NCBI GenBank assembly: GCA_026416515.1
Contig: JAOAEZ010000005.1
Span: 62,001 to 126,000 of the forward strand
Reading direction: 5' to 3'
Source of the DNA: Hydrogenophilus sp.
GTDB taxonomy: Bacteria; Pseudomonadota; Gammaproteobacteria; Burkholderiales; Rhodocyclaceae
Length of the DNA stretch: 64,000 bases
Numbering within the stretch: position 1 is the first letter of the stretch; the number at the start of each line of letters is the position of its first letter. Of this stretch, positions 42,767-52,580 are shown piece by piece. Under the pieces are notes generated by a model. The model did no database searches. It was not told the origin of the DNA and saw nothing but the letters and a program-made list of their open reading frames with translations. The position numbers were made by a program, and so were the translations under genes.

Positions 42767-43737
42767 GATGGCAAAAACCGAGGAGAGGCAGGGACCACCA
42801 GCCCCCGCGGCAACGGTCCAAGCTCCACCGCGTCGAGCAATTCAACAAGGCGCTGGCACTCTGCTGCAAAACCCACCCTCAATCGCTCCCGATTTTCAAC
42901 GCAATCATGAAGATGCAGCCCGGCAAAAAAGGCCGCCACATCCTCTGCCGCCACTCCAAAGCGGGGTGCCAGCGTCTGAGCCACTGCTGTCGGCGTCTCT
43001 TGCCAACGCCTCAACCCCATAAAGAACCCCGCCACCACCGCCTCTATCTCGCGGGCGTACGATTCGATGAACTCCTCGTGGACAACCAGCACATCGAGGA
43101 TCAACGGTGGCATCTTTCCCGAGTCAAAAATCACCACCCCCCCTTCCCGCCGAAGATAGCTGGCGAAGGGCTCGAAGGTCACCGCCGCCTCAATCTGTCG
43201 GCTTCGCCACGCCTCGAGTTGTTCAGAAGGCGCTATGGCCACCGTCCGTCGCCAATCGACTGGAACTCCCAAATAGCGGCACGCCAAGGCATAGGTTATC
43301 ACCCCTACGCCTGTGCTCTCCACCGCCACCCGCGCCTGGACGAACCGCTCGGGAAGCTCCCAACCGGGGCGGACCACCACTTGATCGGCCCCCACCGAGG
43401 TATCGAGGAGGGCCACCACCGTCAGCGGTGTTCCCAACGCCCGCTCACGCAACGCCTCATCCAGCGTCAGCAAGCCGGCGCCGATTCGGCGAAAACGCAA
43501 CAAGAAACGGGTTATGGTCGCGTTGCTGACGGGCACCCACCGCACCGCTCTGACGCGCTGAACCTCCTCAGCCACCAAGTGATAAACCGGAAAGGGGTGG
43601 GCCCCTACTGCCAGTGGTGACTCTCTCCGACTGCACCCGACGCCCAGCAACACCGCCCCTCCCCCTGCTGCCAAGAGACGGCGACGGCTCCTGACAAAGG
43701 CGGTGCTTCTCCGGCACGAAAAGCGCAGCAAGCTCAT
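42757..43737 (-). CDS. Periplasmic binding protein of the NMT1/SsuA type, likely lipoprotein
   Basis: Solute-binding protein of 326 residues with an Arg-rich N-terminus, a hydrophobic segment and a possible lipid-attachment Cys (LLGVGC, about 31-36; the lipobox is imperfect). The fold pattern, including a SNATITRFLL segment, VAVESTGVGVITYAL and QIEAAVTFEPFASYL, matches the NMT1/THI5-like and taurine/nitrate-type binding proteins. No ABC permease or ATPase gene accompanies it. Instead its stop overlaps a membrane GGDEF-EAL gene, suggesting a ligand-sensing rather than a transport job. The ligand is unknown. Confidence 0.8.
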   Translation of the reverse strand: MSLLRFSCRRSTAFVRSRRRLLAAGGGAVLLGVGCSRRESPLAVGAHPFPVYHLVAEEVQRVRAVRWVPVSNATITRFLLRFRRIGAGLLTLDEALRERALGTPLTVVALLDTSVGADQVVVRPGWELPERFVQARVAVESTGVGVITYALACRYLGVPVDWRRTVAIAPSEQLEAWRSRQIEAAVTFEPFASYLRREGGVVIFDSGKMPPLILDVLVVHEEFIESYAREIEAVVAGFFMGLRRWQETPTAVAQTLAPRFGVAAEDVAAFFAGLHLHDCVENRERLRVGFAAECQRLVELLDAVELGPLPRGLVVPASPRFLPSCR

Positions 43738-43803
43738 GGTGCTGCAATCATACCTCAGGAATTGCGCGCTGTAGTCTCTTTCCCCCTTCGGTTCACCCCC
43801 TCC

Positions 43804-45039
43804 CTACTCCTCCCCTAGCCGAAAAGGGAGCTGCTCCTCCTGCCACCTTCTCTCCTCCTCGGTAGCCAACGCCTCCAAATCGGACCAACTGGCGGCAGGA
43901 TCTTCCACCCACTCCCGCAGCCGTGGTCCGCCAGCGATGCAATCGAACGCCAGTCGCTCCTTCTCGAACTCATACACGAACGCTCGCCACAACGGTTGGT
44001 CCGGGTAGAGGGAGTGGATCACCTTCAACGCCAATGCCATCAACCGCCACGGCCGGAAACGCCGGGGATCGAAAACCGGCGGTTCGGTATGGACCATCAA
44101 TCCATAGCACCGGACCCCCGTGTATTTATGAAAAGTTGGCTCGAACGCCACCGGGCGCAACGCGCACCCTTCGAGCCACTCGGGCGCCGCTCGCCTCATC
44201 TCCATCAGCAAACGGTAGGGATCGAGCCAAGGAGCTCCGAAACACTCCAATGGCCGCGAAGTCCCCCGTCCCTCCGACAAAGTCGTTCCCTCCAGCAGCA
44301 CTGTCCCGGGGTAGCAACGGGCCATCCACAGTGTTGGAGCGTTGGGGCTAGGTGGGACCCACACGTGGGTAGTCGGCCAGCCAAACCCTGGCCCTTCGGA
44401 CGGCCTCCAACCGCTCACCGGGATCACCGTCAAGTCCACCTCTCCCCCCAACTGGGCTGCCATCCAACGCGCCGCCTCTCCGAGCGTCATCCCATGGCGC
44501 ATCGGCCACGGAACCGCGGCGACGAAGCTCTCCCACCCTCTTTCCACCCTTAACCCCTCCACCCATCGGCCAACGGGGTTAGGGCGGTCCAGCACCCACA
44601 CCGGTAGCGACGCCGAGGCGGCCGCGATCAACACTTCTCGCAACGTTGTCAAATAGGTATACACTCGGCACCCGACATCCTGCAAATCCACCAGCAGCAG
44701 ATCCCCCAACGCCAACTGCGCAGCCTCAGGGCGAAGCCGGGGGCCGTAAAGACTGAAAACGGGCACCCTTAAGCGCTCGTCCCACTCATCGGTTGAAAAG
44801 ACCATATTATCCTGTTTATCGCCACGCGCTCCATGTTGAGGGCCGAAGAGTGCCGTCAACTTTCCCCCCACCGTAGGCAGAAAAGCAGCCAACGCATCAG
44901 CCGCATGGACGAGCGGCCCGCAGGGCGCGGCCGGCCCTGTCACCGCCGCCGGGTGAGTCAACACCATCACCCGGCGGCCGGCCAACGGCCTCTGCCACTG
45001 CTCCTCGGTCAGCAGGCGGTCTAATCCAATCTTGACCAT
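43804..45039 (-). CDS. Exo-beta-N-acetylmuramidase NamZ family protein (DUF1343)
   Basis: Protein of 411 residues in the NamZ (DUF1343) family of peptidoglycan-recycling enzymes. Characteristic segments: VMVLTHPAAVTG, LFGPQHGARGDKQDN, LLVDLQDVGCRVYTYLTTL, WVLDRPNPVGRWVEG, PMRHGMTLGEAA and LLEGTTLSEGRGTSRPLECFGAPW. The start at 45039 is the second of two adjacent ATGs and has the better spacing from GAGG. No signal peptide is seen, so a cytoplasmic location is likely. It is divergent from prfC. Confidence 0.88.
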   Translation of the reverse strand: MVKIGLDRLLTEEQWQRPLAGRRVMVLTHPAAVTGPAAPCGPLVHAADALAAFLPTVGGKLTALFGPQHGARGDKQDNMVFSTDEWDERLRVPVFSLYGPRLRPEAAQLALGDLLLVDLQDVGCRVYTYLTTLREVLIAAASASLPVWVLDRPNPVGRWVEGLRVERGWESFVAAVPWPMRHGMTLGEAARWMAAQLGGEVDLTVIPVSGWRPSEGPGFGWPTTHVWVPPSPNAPTLWMARCYPGTVLLEGTTLSEGRGTSRPLECFGAPWLDPYRLLMEMRRAAPEWLEGCALRPVAFEPTFHKYTGVRCYGLMVHTEPPVFDPRRFRPWRLMALALKVIHSLYPDQPLWRAFVYEFEKERLAFDCIAGGPRLREWVEDPAASWSDLEALATEEERRWQEEQLPFRLGEE

Positions 45040-45106
45040 CATTACCTCACTGGGCTTAAAAAAACGAAAGTATAGAACCTCGTTCTCTGCCAAGCGATAA
45101 CGCGCG

Positions 45107-45112
45107 TATAAT
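45107..45112 (+). promoter_or_regulatory. Possible -10 element of prfC
   Basis: TATAAT lies 56 bases before the prfC start, inside the divergent spacer with the NamZ gene. No convincing -35 is placed 16-18 bases upstream, so support is limited to the -10. Confidence 0.35.
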
Positions 45113-45168
45113 TTCCCCTTTTTCTCTCGGCAAGCTGGAACAGCTCTCTCCTCTCGGATCTCCGTGGA

Positions 45169-46752
45169 ATGGATCGTTTCGACGCCATTGCCCGCCGCCG
45201 CACCTTTGCGATCATCGCCCACCCCGACGCAGGCAAAACCACCCTTACCGAAAAGCTGCTCCTCTTTGGCGGCGCGATCCAGATCGCCGGTGCGATCAAA
45301 GCCCGCAAAGCGGCGCGCCACGTCACCTCTGATTGGCTTGCGGTCGAGCAAGCGCGCGGTATCTCCGTCACCACCTCGGTAATGCAATTTGAATACGGCG
45401 GTTGTCTCCTCAACCTTCTCGACACCCCCGGTCACCAAGATTTCTCCGAGGACACCTACCGCACGCTCACCGCCGTCGACGCGGCGATCATGGTCATCGA
45501 CGCAGCGAAAGGGGTCGAAGCGCAAACCATTAAGCTCCTCGAAGTTTGCCGACTCCGCGCCACCCCCATTCTCACTTTTATCAACAAACTCGACCGTGAC
45601 GCCCGTGATCCCTTTGACCTCATCACCGAGATCGAAGATATCCTCGCCATCTCGGTCGCTCCGATTACGTTACCCATCGGCATGGGCAATACCTTTCGCG
45701 GCGTCTTTCACCTCTTGCAGGAGCGTGTCTACTGTTTTGCTCCCGGCCACAACCGGCGCGTCGCTTTTGAAGCGATCGTCGGCCTCGACAACCCTGAACT
45801 CGCTCGGCGCTTTCCCAACGAAATCGCCAAACTACGCGACGATCTCCTCCTTGCCCGCGAAGCGCTTCCCCCTTTCGACCTCGAATCCTTCTGGGCTGGA
45901 ACCCAAACGCCGCTTTTTTTTGGCTCGGCGATCCACAACTTTGGTGTTCAAGAGCTCCTCGATGCCCTCATCGCCTGGGCTCCTCCGCCGCAACCCCGGC
46001 CGGCGCGCGAGCGGCTTGTTGCCCCTCATGAGCCGGCTTTTACCGGTTTTATCTTTAAAATCCAAGCCAACCTCGATCCCAAGCACCGCGATCGCATGGC
46101 TTTTCTCCGCATCTGCTCGGGACGCTATACCAACGGCATGAAGGTCTGGCACACCCGTCTCGGGCGCGAACTACGGCTCACCAACGCGGTCACCTTTCTT
46201 GCCGATCGCCGCACCATTGAAGCAGAAGCCTACCCTGGCGACATCATCGGCATCCCCAACCACGGTCAATTTCAAATCGGCGATACCCTCACCGAAGGTG
46301 AAGCTCTGCAATTCACAGGCATCCCCTATTTTGCCCCTGAGCTCTTCCGGCGTGCCCGGTTACGCGACCCCCTCCGCAGCAAACAACTGCGGCGGGGGCT
46401 CACCGAGCTCAGCGAAGAAGGAGCGATCCAGCTCTTTGAAAACGAAGCGGGGGAACTAATCCTCGGTGCGGTCGGCCCCTTGCAATTTGAAATCGTCGCC
46501 GAACGGCTTCGCAGCGAATATCAAGTCGACGCCGATTTTGAACCCGTCGCGATTCACACCGTTCGCTGGTTGCGCTTTCCCGACGAAACCACGCGCGCTC
46601 GTTTCGTACGCGAACAAAGCGGACGCCTCGGCCGCGATGTAGACGGCAACTGGGTCTTTCTCGCCTTCAATCGCTATAGTCTTGAAATAGTCCTGGAAAA
46701 ATACCCCACCGTTCAATTCTGCGCCACCCGTGAACATCGTGAGCTTCTCTGA
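45169..46752 (+). CDS. prfC: Peptide chain release factor 3
   Basis: GTPase that removes RF1/RF2 from the ribosome after termination. It has 527 residues. GTP-binding motifs: [15 protein letters not shown], switch region [25 protein letters not shown] and [10 protein letters not shown]. The [12 protein letters not shown] segment and the C-terminal [11 protein letters not shown] fit RF3. Length is normal. It converges on the UvrA gene. Confidence 0.97.
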   Translation: MDRFDAIARRRTFAIIAHPDAGKTTLTEKLLLFGGAIQIAGAIKARKAARHVTSDWLAVEQARGISVTTSVMQFEYGGCLLNLLDTPGHQDFSEDTYRTLTAVDAAIMVIDAAKGVEAQTIKLLEVCRLRATPILTFINKLDRDARDPFDLITEIEDILAISVAPITLPIGMGNTFRGVFHLLQERVYCFAPGHNRRVAFEAIVGLDNPELARRFPNEIAKLRDDLLLAREALPPFDLESFWAGTQTPLFFGSAIHNFGVQELLDALIAWAPPPQPRPARERLVAPHEPAFTGFIFKIQANLDPKHRDRMAFLRICSGRYTNGMKVWHTRLGRELRLTNAVTFLADRRTIEAEAYPGDIIGIPNHGQFQIGDTLTEGEALQFTGIPYFAPELFRRARLRDPLRSKQLRRGLTELSEEGAIQLFENEAGELILGAVGPLQFEIVAERLRSEYQVDADFEPVAIHTVRWLRFPDETTRARFVREQSGRLGRDVDGNWVFLAFNRYSLEIVLEKYPTVQFCATREHRELL

Positions 46753-46758
46753 GGCCTT

Positions 46759-46776
46759 GCGATCCCTGCGGGTCGC
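46759..46776. terminator. Possible hairpin between prfC and uvrA
   Basis: GCGATCCC and GGGTCGC can pair around a TGC loop with one bulged T. It begins seven bases after the prfC stop. No T-run follows, so it could be a weak terminator or only a 3' stabilising stem. Confidence 0.3.
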
Positions 46777-46811
46777 GCCCCTATCGCGCTTCCCTCTCCC
46801 CTTTCTCCCTC

Positions 46812-49800
46812 TCACCGCCCCTCTCCCGGTCCCCTCTGTCGCTCCATCGCCTGAGCCAGAACCCGCCCGCTCGGCGTCCCCAGCCCTACCGCACCCGCCA
46901 CCGGTCCGGCGTAAAGCAAGTGTCCCCCGGAAACGCCCCCCCCCGGCCCCAGCTCTACAAACCAATCGGCTGCCCACCACACCGCCACATCGTGCTCGAT
47001 CACCACGACGGTATGTCCCTGATCCACCAGTCGCTGCAGCACCGGCAGCAACAACGCCACGTCGGCCATATGCAACCCCACCGTCGGTTCATCGAGCACA
47101 TAGAGCGTGGGGCGGCAAGAGCGGCTCGTCAACTCCGCCACCAACTTTAACCGCTGCGCCTCTCCGCCCGACAACGTTGCGCAAGGCTGGCCCAACGGCA
47201 GGTACCCCAACCCCACCTCCGCCATTGCCGCCAAGGGGCGGGCGATCGTGGGATGAGCGGAAAAGAAAGATGCCGCCGTCGAAGCATCCATCGCCAATAC
47301 CTCGGCGATGCGCTCTCCTCGGTATCGCACCCGTCCCACCTCTGGCCGGAAACGGCTTCCCCCGCAACCATCGCACGGCTCGCGCACTGCCGGTAGAAAA
47401 GCCATCTCGACGCTCACCCAACCGTTCCCTCGGCACACCGGGCAAGCTCCCTCGCCGTTAAACGAAAACCAACTCGGTCCGAACCCATTGGCCCGCGCTT
47501 CTGGCGTCGCCGCGAAGAGGCGGCGGATCGGATCGAAAATGCCCAAGTAGGTCGCAGGGGTTGAGCGGCTAGTTTTGCCGATCGGGCTCTGGTCGATCAC
47601 CACCACCCGTTCCACCTTTTCCCCTCCCTCCACCGCCCGGCACCCCACTGGCCGGCGGGCGACCACCGACGCCACCAACACCTCATGGACGAGGGTTGAT
47701 TTTCCCGACCCCGATACCCCGGCCACCACTGTCAGCCGGCCGAGCGGAAAGGGCACATCGAACCCCTTCAAGTTATGGACCTCTGCACCGCGCACCACGA
47801 TTCTCGGCGTCGACTCCTCCACGGGGCGCGGCGAAAGGGGAGGGAAAGCAGCGCGCAAAAAGCGGCCGGTCACCGACTTCTCACTGGCCGCGATCGCTGC
47901 CGGTGGTCCCACCGCCACTACCTTCCCCCCCTCTCTTCCCGCCCCTGGCCCCAAATCGATCACCCAATCGGCCGCCTCGATCAACCGCCGCTCATGCTCC
48001 ACCACCACCACGGTAGCTCCCTCATCGCGCAATCGCTGGAGCACCCCCAACAGTCGCTCATCGTCGGCCGGATGCAAGCCGATCGTCGGTTCATCGAGCA
48101 CATAGACCACCCCCGTCAACCTCGCCCCCAATTGCGCCGCCAACCGCAACCGCTGCGCCTCCCCCCCCGACAACGTAGGGGCAGCCCGCCCCAAGACCAA
48201 ATAATCGACCCCCACTTCCCGCAGAAACGACAACCGTGCCTGCAAACCGGGCAACACTTCAGCCGCAATCTCCCTCGCTCGCCGATCTTTCCCCCACGAC
48301 TCTTTTACCTTCTTCAACCACTCCTGCACCTCCGCAACCGACAACCCCTCCAACCCCTCCCAATCGAGGCCTGCCACCCGCACTGCCAACGCCTCTGGCC
48401 GCAACCGTCTCCCCCGGCACGCCGGGCATTCTGCCTCCAGCAGATGGCGCTCCTCCCATGCGGCTGCTGCCTCGAACGACTGCATCCCCTCTATCCCCAT
48501 CTCCCCCCTCTCTCTCCCCACCACCTGTCGGCCGGTCCCCTCGCACTCTGGGCACCACCCCAACGGCGAATGGTGGGAAAAGAGGCGTGGATCGAGCGGT
48601 GGCAATACCGCTCCGCACCGTGGGCACACCGCCTCTCTACTTACCACCTGCCACACTCCGCCGCTGCGCACCTTAGCCCATCCATCGCTCAACCGCCATG
48701 CCGTCTCAACTGCCTGTGTGAGCGCCTCCACCGTTAGCGCCCCGCGCGCCACCGGCAAATCGAGATCATGCTCGCGGAACCGATCCAAACGCCGCCATGG
48801 CTGGGTCGGAACCTCTACGCCATCGACAAAGAGGGTCGGATAGCCATGCGCCGCCGCCCAATCGGCCAACTCCTGGTACACCCCCTTTCGTCGGCGCACT
48901 AACGACGCCGCCACCAAACCATCGGCTGGCGAAAGGGGGGCCAACGCCTCCGCCCACTCGGCGGCGCTACGCGCCACCGCAGCCACCCCGCAGCGGGGGC
49001 AATGGGGGGTACCCAGCTTCGCCCACAACAAACGCAGATAAGGGGAAAGCTCGGCCACAGTAGCCACTGTGCTCTTCCATCCCCCGCGGCTCGTTCTCTG
49101 CTCGATCGCTGCGGTAGGCGGAAGGCCCCAGATCCCCTCGACCTCGGCGGGAGGGGGAGGCTGAACAAACTGACGGGCGAAGGCATCGAGCACCACCAAA
49201 TAGCGCCGCTGCCCCTCGGCGAAAAGAAGATCGAACGCCAACGTCGACTTACCCGACCCCGATCGTCCTGTAATCACCGTCAGCGCATGGCGCGGCAGGG
49301 TCACATCGATTCCCTTTAGGTTATGGGCGCGGGCCCCGATCACCTCGATCACTCCTTTCTCCCCCATCCCCTCTCTCCGGTAAATCCCCCTGCGCTCGGC
49401 GACCCATCGTGCCCTCTCCCCTCTCGAAAGCTGTCTCACCTCTCCGCCCTTCTCCTCTTTGCTCCCCTCTCCCTCTACTGTCTCGAATACCCTCCTCCCC
49501 CACCTCCTCCAACCCCCTCGCAGCGCCTCACCGGTCGGCGTACTTGCCTGTGCCAACGCGGCGGGGGGACCGGCGAAAACCACCCTCCCTCCCCCCTCGC
49601 CCCCCTCGGGTCCCAACTCCACCACCCAATCGGCAGCGGCGATCACCGCGCGGTGGTGTTCCACCACCAGCACCCCATCCCCCTCCTCGCTCCGCTGTCG
49701 CAAAAAGGCGATCAACTCCGCCACCTCTCGCTCATGCAACCCCGCTGTCGGCTCATCCAACACGATCACTCGTCGTCCCCTTCGCGTGCGTCCCTCCTGC

Positions 49801-52580
49801 CCCCCTTTTCTCCTCTCTCCCTCTGCTCCATCCTCCTCCTCCCAGGGCACCCCTCCCGCCAGTGCCGCTGCCAACTTCAACCGCTGAGCTTCCCCTGACG
49901 ACAAAGTCGGCGTCGGCTGCCCCAACCGCAAATGACCCAACCCCAGCGCTCTCAACGGCGCCAATCGTTCCGCCACCTTTCGGCCCTCGGGATCCTCCTG
50001 TAATCGCTCACAAGCTGCCGAAACGCTCATCGCCAACCATTCGGCGGCGTTGGCCCCCAACCACCTCACCGCCAACACCTCGTGGCGAAAGCGCTGTCCA
50101 TCGCACACCGGACAACGCAAATAGAGGTCGGCCAAAAACTGCATCTCGACTCGCTCGTAACCTCCTCCCTGGCACGCTGGGCAACGGCCTGGCCCGCTAT
50201 TGAACGAGAAAGCGGCCGCGTTCAGACCGCGCCGGCGAGCCTCAGGGGTGCGCGCCAAAAAGCTTCGCACAAGATCCCACGCTCCCATCACTGTCGCCGG
50301 CACCGAGCGGCTACTCCGCGTCAACGGTCGCTGATCGACCCATACCACCTCCCCAACCACCTCTGCCCACTCCCTCGCCGCCTTGCCGCGCTGCCATCCC
50401 CCCCCTGACCCCTTCTCTTGCGCCCCCCTGCTCCCCCACCCCTCTTGCCGCACCATCGCCTCTACTTCGCTCGGCCACCCGCCCTCTCCCATTGCCGCTC
50501 TCAGCACCGGCAGCAGTGCCATCTCCACCAACGTCGACTTCCCCGACCCCGAAACCCCGGCGATCACTGTCAAGCCCGTCAGCGGCAATTCCACCTGCAA
50601 GCCGTGCAAATTATGGCAATGGGTCACCCTAAGCGTCAGCCACGCTCCTTTCTCTCTCTCCCTTACCCTCCTCTCGCCTGTGGCGATCTCCTTCCCCCTT
50701 CTTTTCTCCCTCTCGCTTCCCTCTTGGCCACTCCCCCCCTCGCCCCAGCGAGCGGCAAAGCGGGCCAAAGCCTCTCCTGTCGGCGTCGCTCTCCCCACCA
50801 ACGCGGCGGGTGGACCGCAGAACACTACCCTTCCCCCCTCCTCAGCGCTTCCTGGCCCCAACTCGATCACCCAATCGGCCGCTGCGATCACCTGGGGGTC
50901 ATGTTCCAGCACCACCACGCTATTTCCCAACGCCGCCAATCGGTGGATCGCCTCCACCACGCGATCCACATCGCGGGCATGCAACCCCGCCGTCGGCTCC
51001 TCCAGCACAAAGGTCGTCTCGGTCAACCTCACCCCCAACGCCGTCGCCAAGCGAATTCGCTGCAACTCTCCCCCGGACAATGTTCGCGCCGGTCGTGCCA
51101 GCGACAAATAGCCCACCCCCACCGCGTGCAGATAATCGAGCCGCTCGGCCACCTCCTGCCACGCCAAGCGCACCCCCTTTGCCATCGGCAATTTCCCGAT
51201 CCGCTCCCACCAAATCCGCGCTCGGGTCAGCGGCAGCGCCCGAAATTCCGCGATCGTTAAACCCTCCTCCGACGGCGGCACGACTCGCCACTCTCGCGCC
51301 GCGGCCACCAACCGGTCCCCTCTGCAGCTCGGGCAAGGGCGCGCCGTACGGTAGCGCGCCAAAAGGGCGCGCATCGCCAACCGATATCGTCGCCTCTCCA
51401 CCCACTCAAAGTAGCGGCGTACCCCGTACCACCGCCCGGGCGCTCCCCCGTCCTCCTCCCAATCCTCATCCCCCTCGATCACCCATCGCCGCTCCTCCTC
51501 GCTCAACTCAGCCCACGCCACATCGAGGCGCACCCCTCGTGCCTCCGCCATCTGCTCCAGATCCCGCTGACACGCGGTGGCCTCTCCCCCCTGCCATGGT
51601 CGAATAGCCCCCTCCCTCAATGTTCGGCTTGGATCGGGGATCACTCTCCCCCAATCGATCTCCAACACCTCGCCGAAGCCACGGCATGTCGGGCACGCCC
51701 CCAGCGGCGAGTTATAGGAAAAAAGCCCTGGGGTCGCGCGCCCTGCTTCGCGGCCGCAATTCGGGCAAAGGGGCTTTACCTCGCTGGCAAAGAAAACCCC
51801 CGCCGGCAACTCCTCCCACGCCGCTGGTTCCCCCTCCGTCGTCACCATCGTCGCCACGTGCTCCCACGCGCCTATCGCAGCCACGCCGTTTCCTCGTCGC
51901 CACGCCGCGGCGATCGCCTCCGTCAACCGTTGGTGGAGCTCCCTCTCGTTGCTGCCGAAACGGTCCGCCAAAACCCACCACCGCGCCCCCCCCACTGCTC
52001 GCTGAGCTCCCACCACGCGGGTAAACCCCTGGGCTAACAACGCCGCCCACACCTCTGTCGTCGGCCAATGGTTTGGGACCCACAAGGGCCATGCTACAAA
52101 CCAACGTGCAGGCTGCTCCTCCGCCCGCCACCGCGTCGTTGCCGCTGCAGCCGCAGTCTCTGCCGACAAAAAGGAGCGCGCGGCCTCTCCGCACGCTGGG
52201 CAAAACCACCTCGCCAATGCCGCCCACATCCCTTTCAATAGATCGTCGATCTCGGTCAGCGTCCCCACCGTCGCCCGCGACGTCCGCACTGCCCCCCCGG
52301 TTTCGATGCGCACAGCGGGTTCCACCCCCTCCACTGCCCTCACCGCTGGTGGATCGACGCGGGCGAAAAACTGCCGTGCGTAAGGCGAGAAGGTCTCCAC
52401 GTAGCGCCGCTGCCCCTCAGCGAAGAGCACCTCCACTGCCAACGACGACTTGCCCGCGCCGGAAACACCGGCGATCACCGTCACTCGTCCCTTCGGGATC
52501 TCGACTGTGATGCCTTTCAGGTTGTTCTGACAGGCATCAACGATGCGGATCACCTCACCGGGGGGGCGGAACCACATCAT
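46812..52580 (-). CDS. uvrA: Double-length UvrA: two UvrA units in one chain
   Basis: Damage-recognition ATPase of nucleotide excision repair, here 1922 residues instead of about 940. It has four ABC modules. Walker A motifs are at 38-45, 675-682, 1105-1112 and 1621-1628; signatures at 501-505 (LSGGE), 893-897 (LSSGE), 1470-1474 and 1803-1807 (LSGGE); Walker B at 525-528, 940-942, 1494-1497 and 1828-1831. Module 1 has EE where the others have DE. Each unit has its own zinc clusters (Cys pairs near 272/275, 296/299, 416/419, 800/803, 823/826 and again 1319/1322, 1343/1346, 1385/1388, 1713/1716, 1736/1739). Charged low-complexity linkers lie at about 612-645, 910-937 and 1030-1075. The start overlaps the HD-GYP gene by 26 bases. 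Long UvrA forms are known in some betaproteobacteria. Confidence 0.93.
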   Translation of the reverse strand: MMWFRPPGEVIRIVDACQNNLKGITVEIPKGRVTVIAGVSGAGKSSLAVEVLFAEGQRRYVETFSPYARQFFARVDPPAVRAVEGVEPAVRIETGGAVRTSRATVGTLTEIDDLLKGMWAALARWFCPACGEAARSFLSAETAAAAATTRWRAEEQPARWFVAWPLWVPNHWPTTEVWAALLAQGFTRVVGAQRAVGGARWWVLADRFGSNERELHQRLTEAIAAAWRRGNGVAAIGAWEHVATMVTTEGEPAAWEELPAGVFFASEVKPLCPNCGREAGRATPGLFSYNSPLGACPTCRGFGEVLEIDWGRVIPDPSRTLREGAIRPWQGGEATACQRDLEQMAEARGVRLDVAWAELSEEERRWVIEGDEDWEEDGGAPGRWYGVRRYFEWVERRRYRLAMRALLARYRTARPCPSCRGDRLVAAAREWRVVPPSEEGLTIAEFRALPLTRARIWWERIGKLPMAKGVRLAWQEVAERLDYLHAVGVGYLSLARPARTLSGGELQRIRLATALGVRLTETTFVLEEPTAGLHARDVDRVVEAIHRLAALGNSVVVLEHDPQVIAAADWVIELGPGSAEEGGRVVFCGPPAALVGRATPTGEALARFAARWGEGGSGQEGSEREKRRGKEIATGERRVREREKGAWLTLRVTHCHNLHGLQVELPLTGLTVIAGVSGSGKSTLVEMALLPVLRAAMGEGGWPSEVEAMVRQEGWGSRGAQEKGSGGGWQRGKAAREWAEVVGEVVWVDQRPLTRSSRSVPATVMGAWDLVRSFLARTPEARRRGLNAAAFSFNSGPGRCPACQGGGYERVEMQFLADLYLRCPVCDGQRFRHEVLAVRWLGANAAEWLAMSVSAACERLQEDPEGRKVAERLAPLRALGLGHLRLGQPTPTLSSGEAQRLKLAAALAGGVPWEEEDGAEGERRKGGQEGRTRRGRRVIVLDEPTAGLHEREVAELIAFLRQRSEEGDGVLVVEHHRAVIAAADWVVELGPEGGEGGGRVVFAGPPAALAQASTPTGEALRGGWRRWGRRVFETVEGEGSKEEKGGEVRQLSRGERARWVAERRGIYRREGMGEKGVIEVIGARAHNLKGIDVTLPRHALTVITGRSGSGKSTLAFDLLFAEGQRRYLVVLDAFARQFVQPPPPAEVEGIWGLPPTAAIEQRTSRGGWKSTVATVAELSPYLRLLWAKLGTPHCPRCGVAAVARSAAEWAEALAPLSPADGLVAASLVRRRKGVYQELADWAAAHGYPTLFVDGVEVPTQPWRRLDRFREHDLDLPVARGALTVEALTQAVETAWRLSDGWAKVRSGGVWQVVSREAVCPRCGAVLPPLDPRLFSHHSPLGWCPECEGTGRQVVGRERGEMGIEGMQSFEAAAAWEERHLLEAECPACRGRRLRPEALAVRVAGLDWEGLEGLSVAEVQEWLKKVKESWGKDRRAREIAAEVLPGLQARLSFLREVGVDYLVLGRAAPTLSGGEAQRLRLAAQLGARLTGVVYVLDEPTIGLHPADDERLLGVLQRLRDEGATVVVVEHERRLIEAADWVIDLGPGAGREGGKVVAVGPPAAIAASEKSVTGRFLRAAFPPLSPRPVEESTPRIVVRGAEVHNLKGFDVPFPLGRLTVVAGVSGSGKSTLVHEVLVASVVARRPVGCRAVEGGEKVERVVVIDQSPIGKTSRSTPATYLGIFDPIRRLFAATPEARANGFGPSWFSFNGEGACPVCRGNGWVSVEMAFLPAVREPCDGCGGSRFRPEVGRVRYRGERIAEVLAMDASTAASFFSAHPTIARPLAAMAEVGLGYLPLGQPCATLSGGEAQRLKLVAELTSRSCRPTLYVLDEPTVGLHMADVALLLPVLQRLVDQGHTVVVIEHDVAVWWAADWFVELGPGGGVSGGHLLYAGPVAGAVGLGTPSGRVLAQAMERQRGPGEGR

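Noticed and set aside
45040-45525. N-terminal extension of the NamZ frame by about 160 codons
   Set aside because: Antisense to prfC and unlike the family.
47500-52500. C-rich low-complexity stretches across the UvrA gene
   Set aside because: They encode ordinary Gly/Glu/Arg-rich linkers and follow the strand bias of the region; not a separate repeat family.
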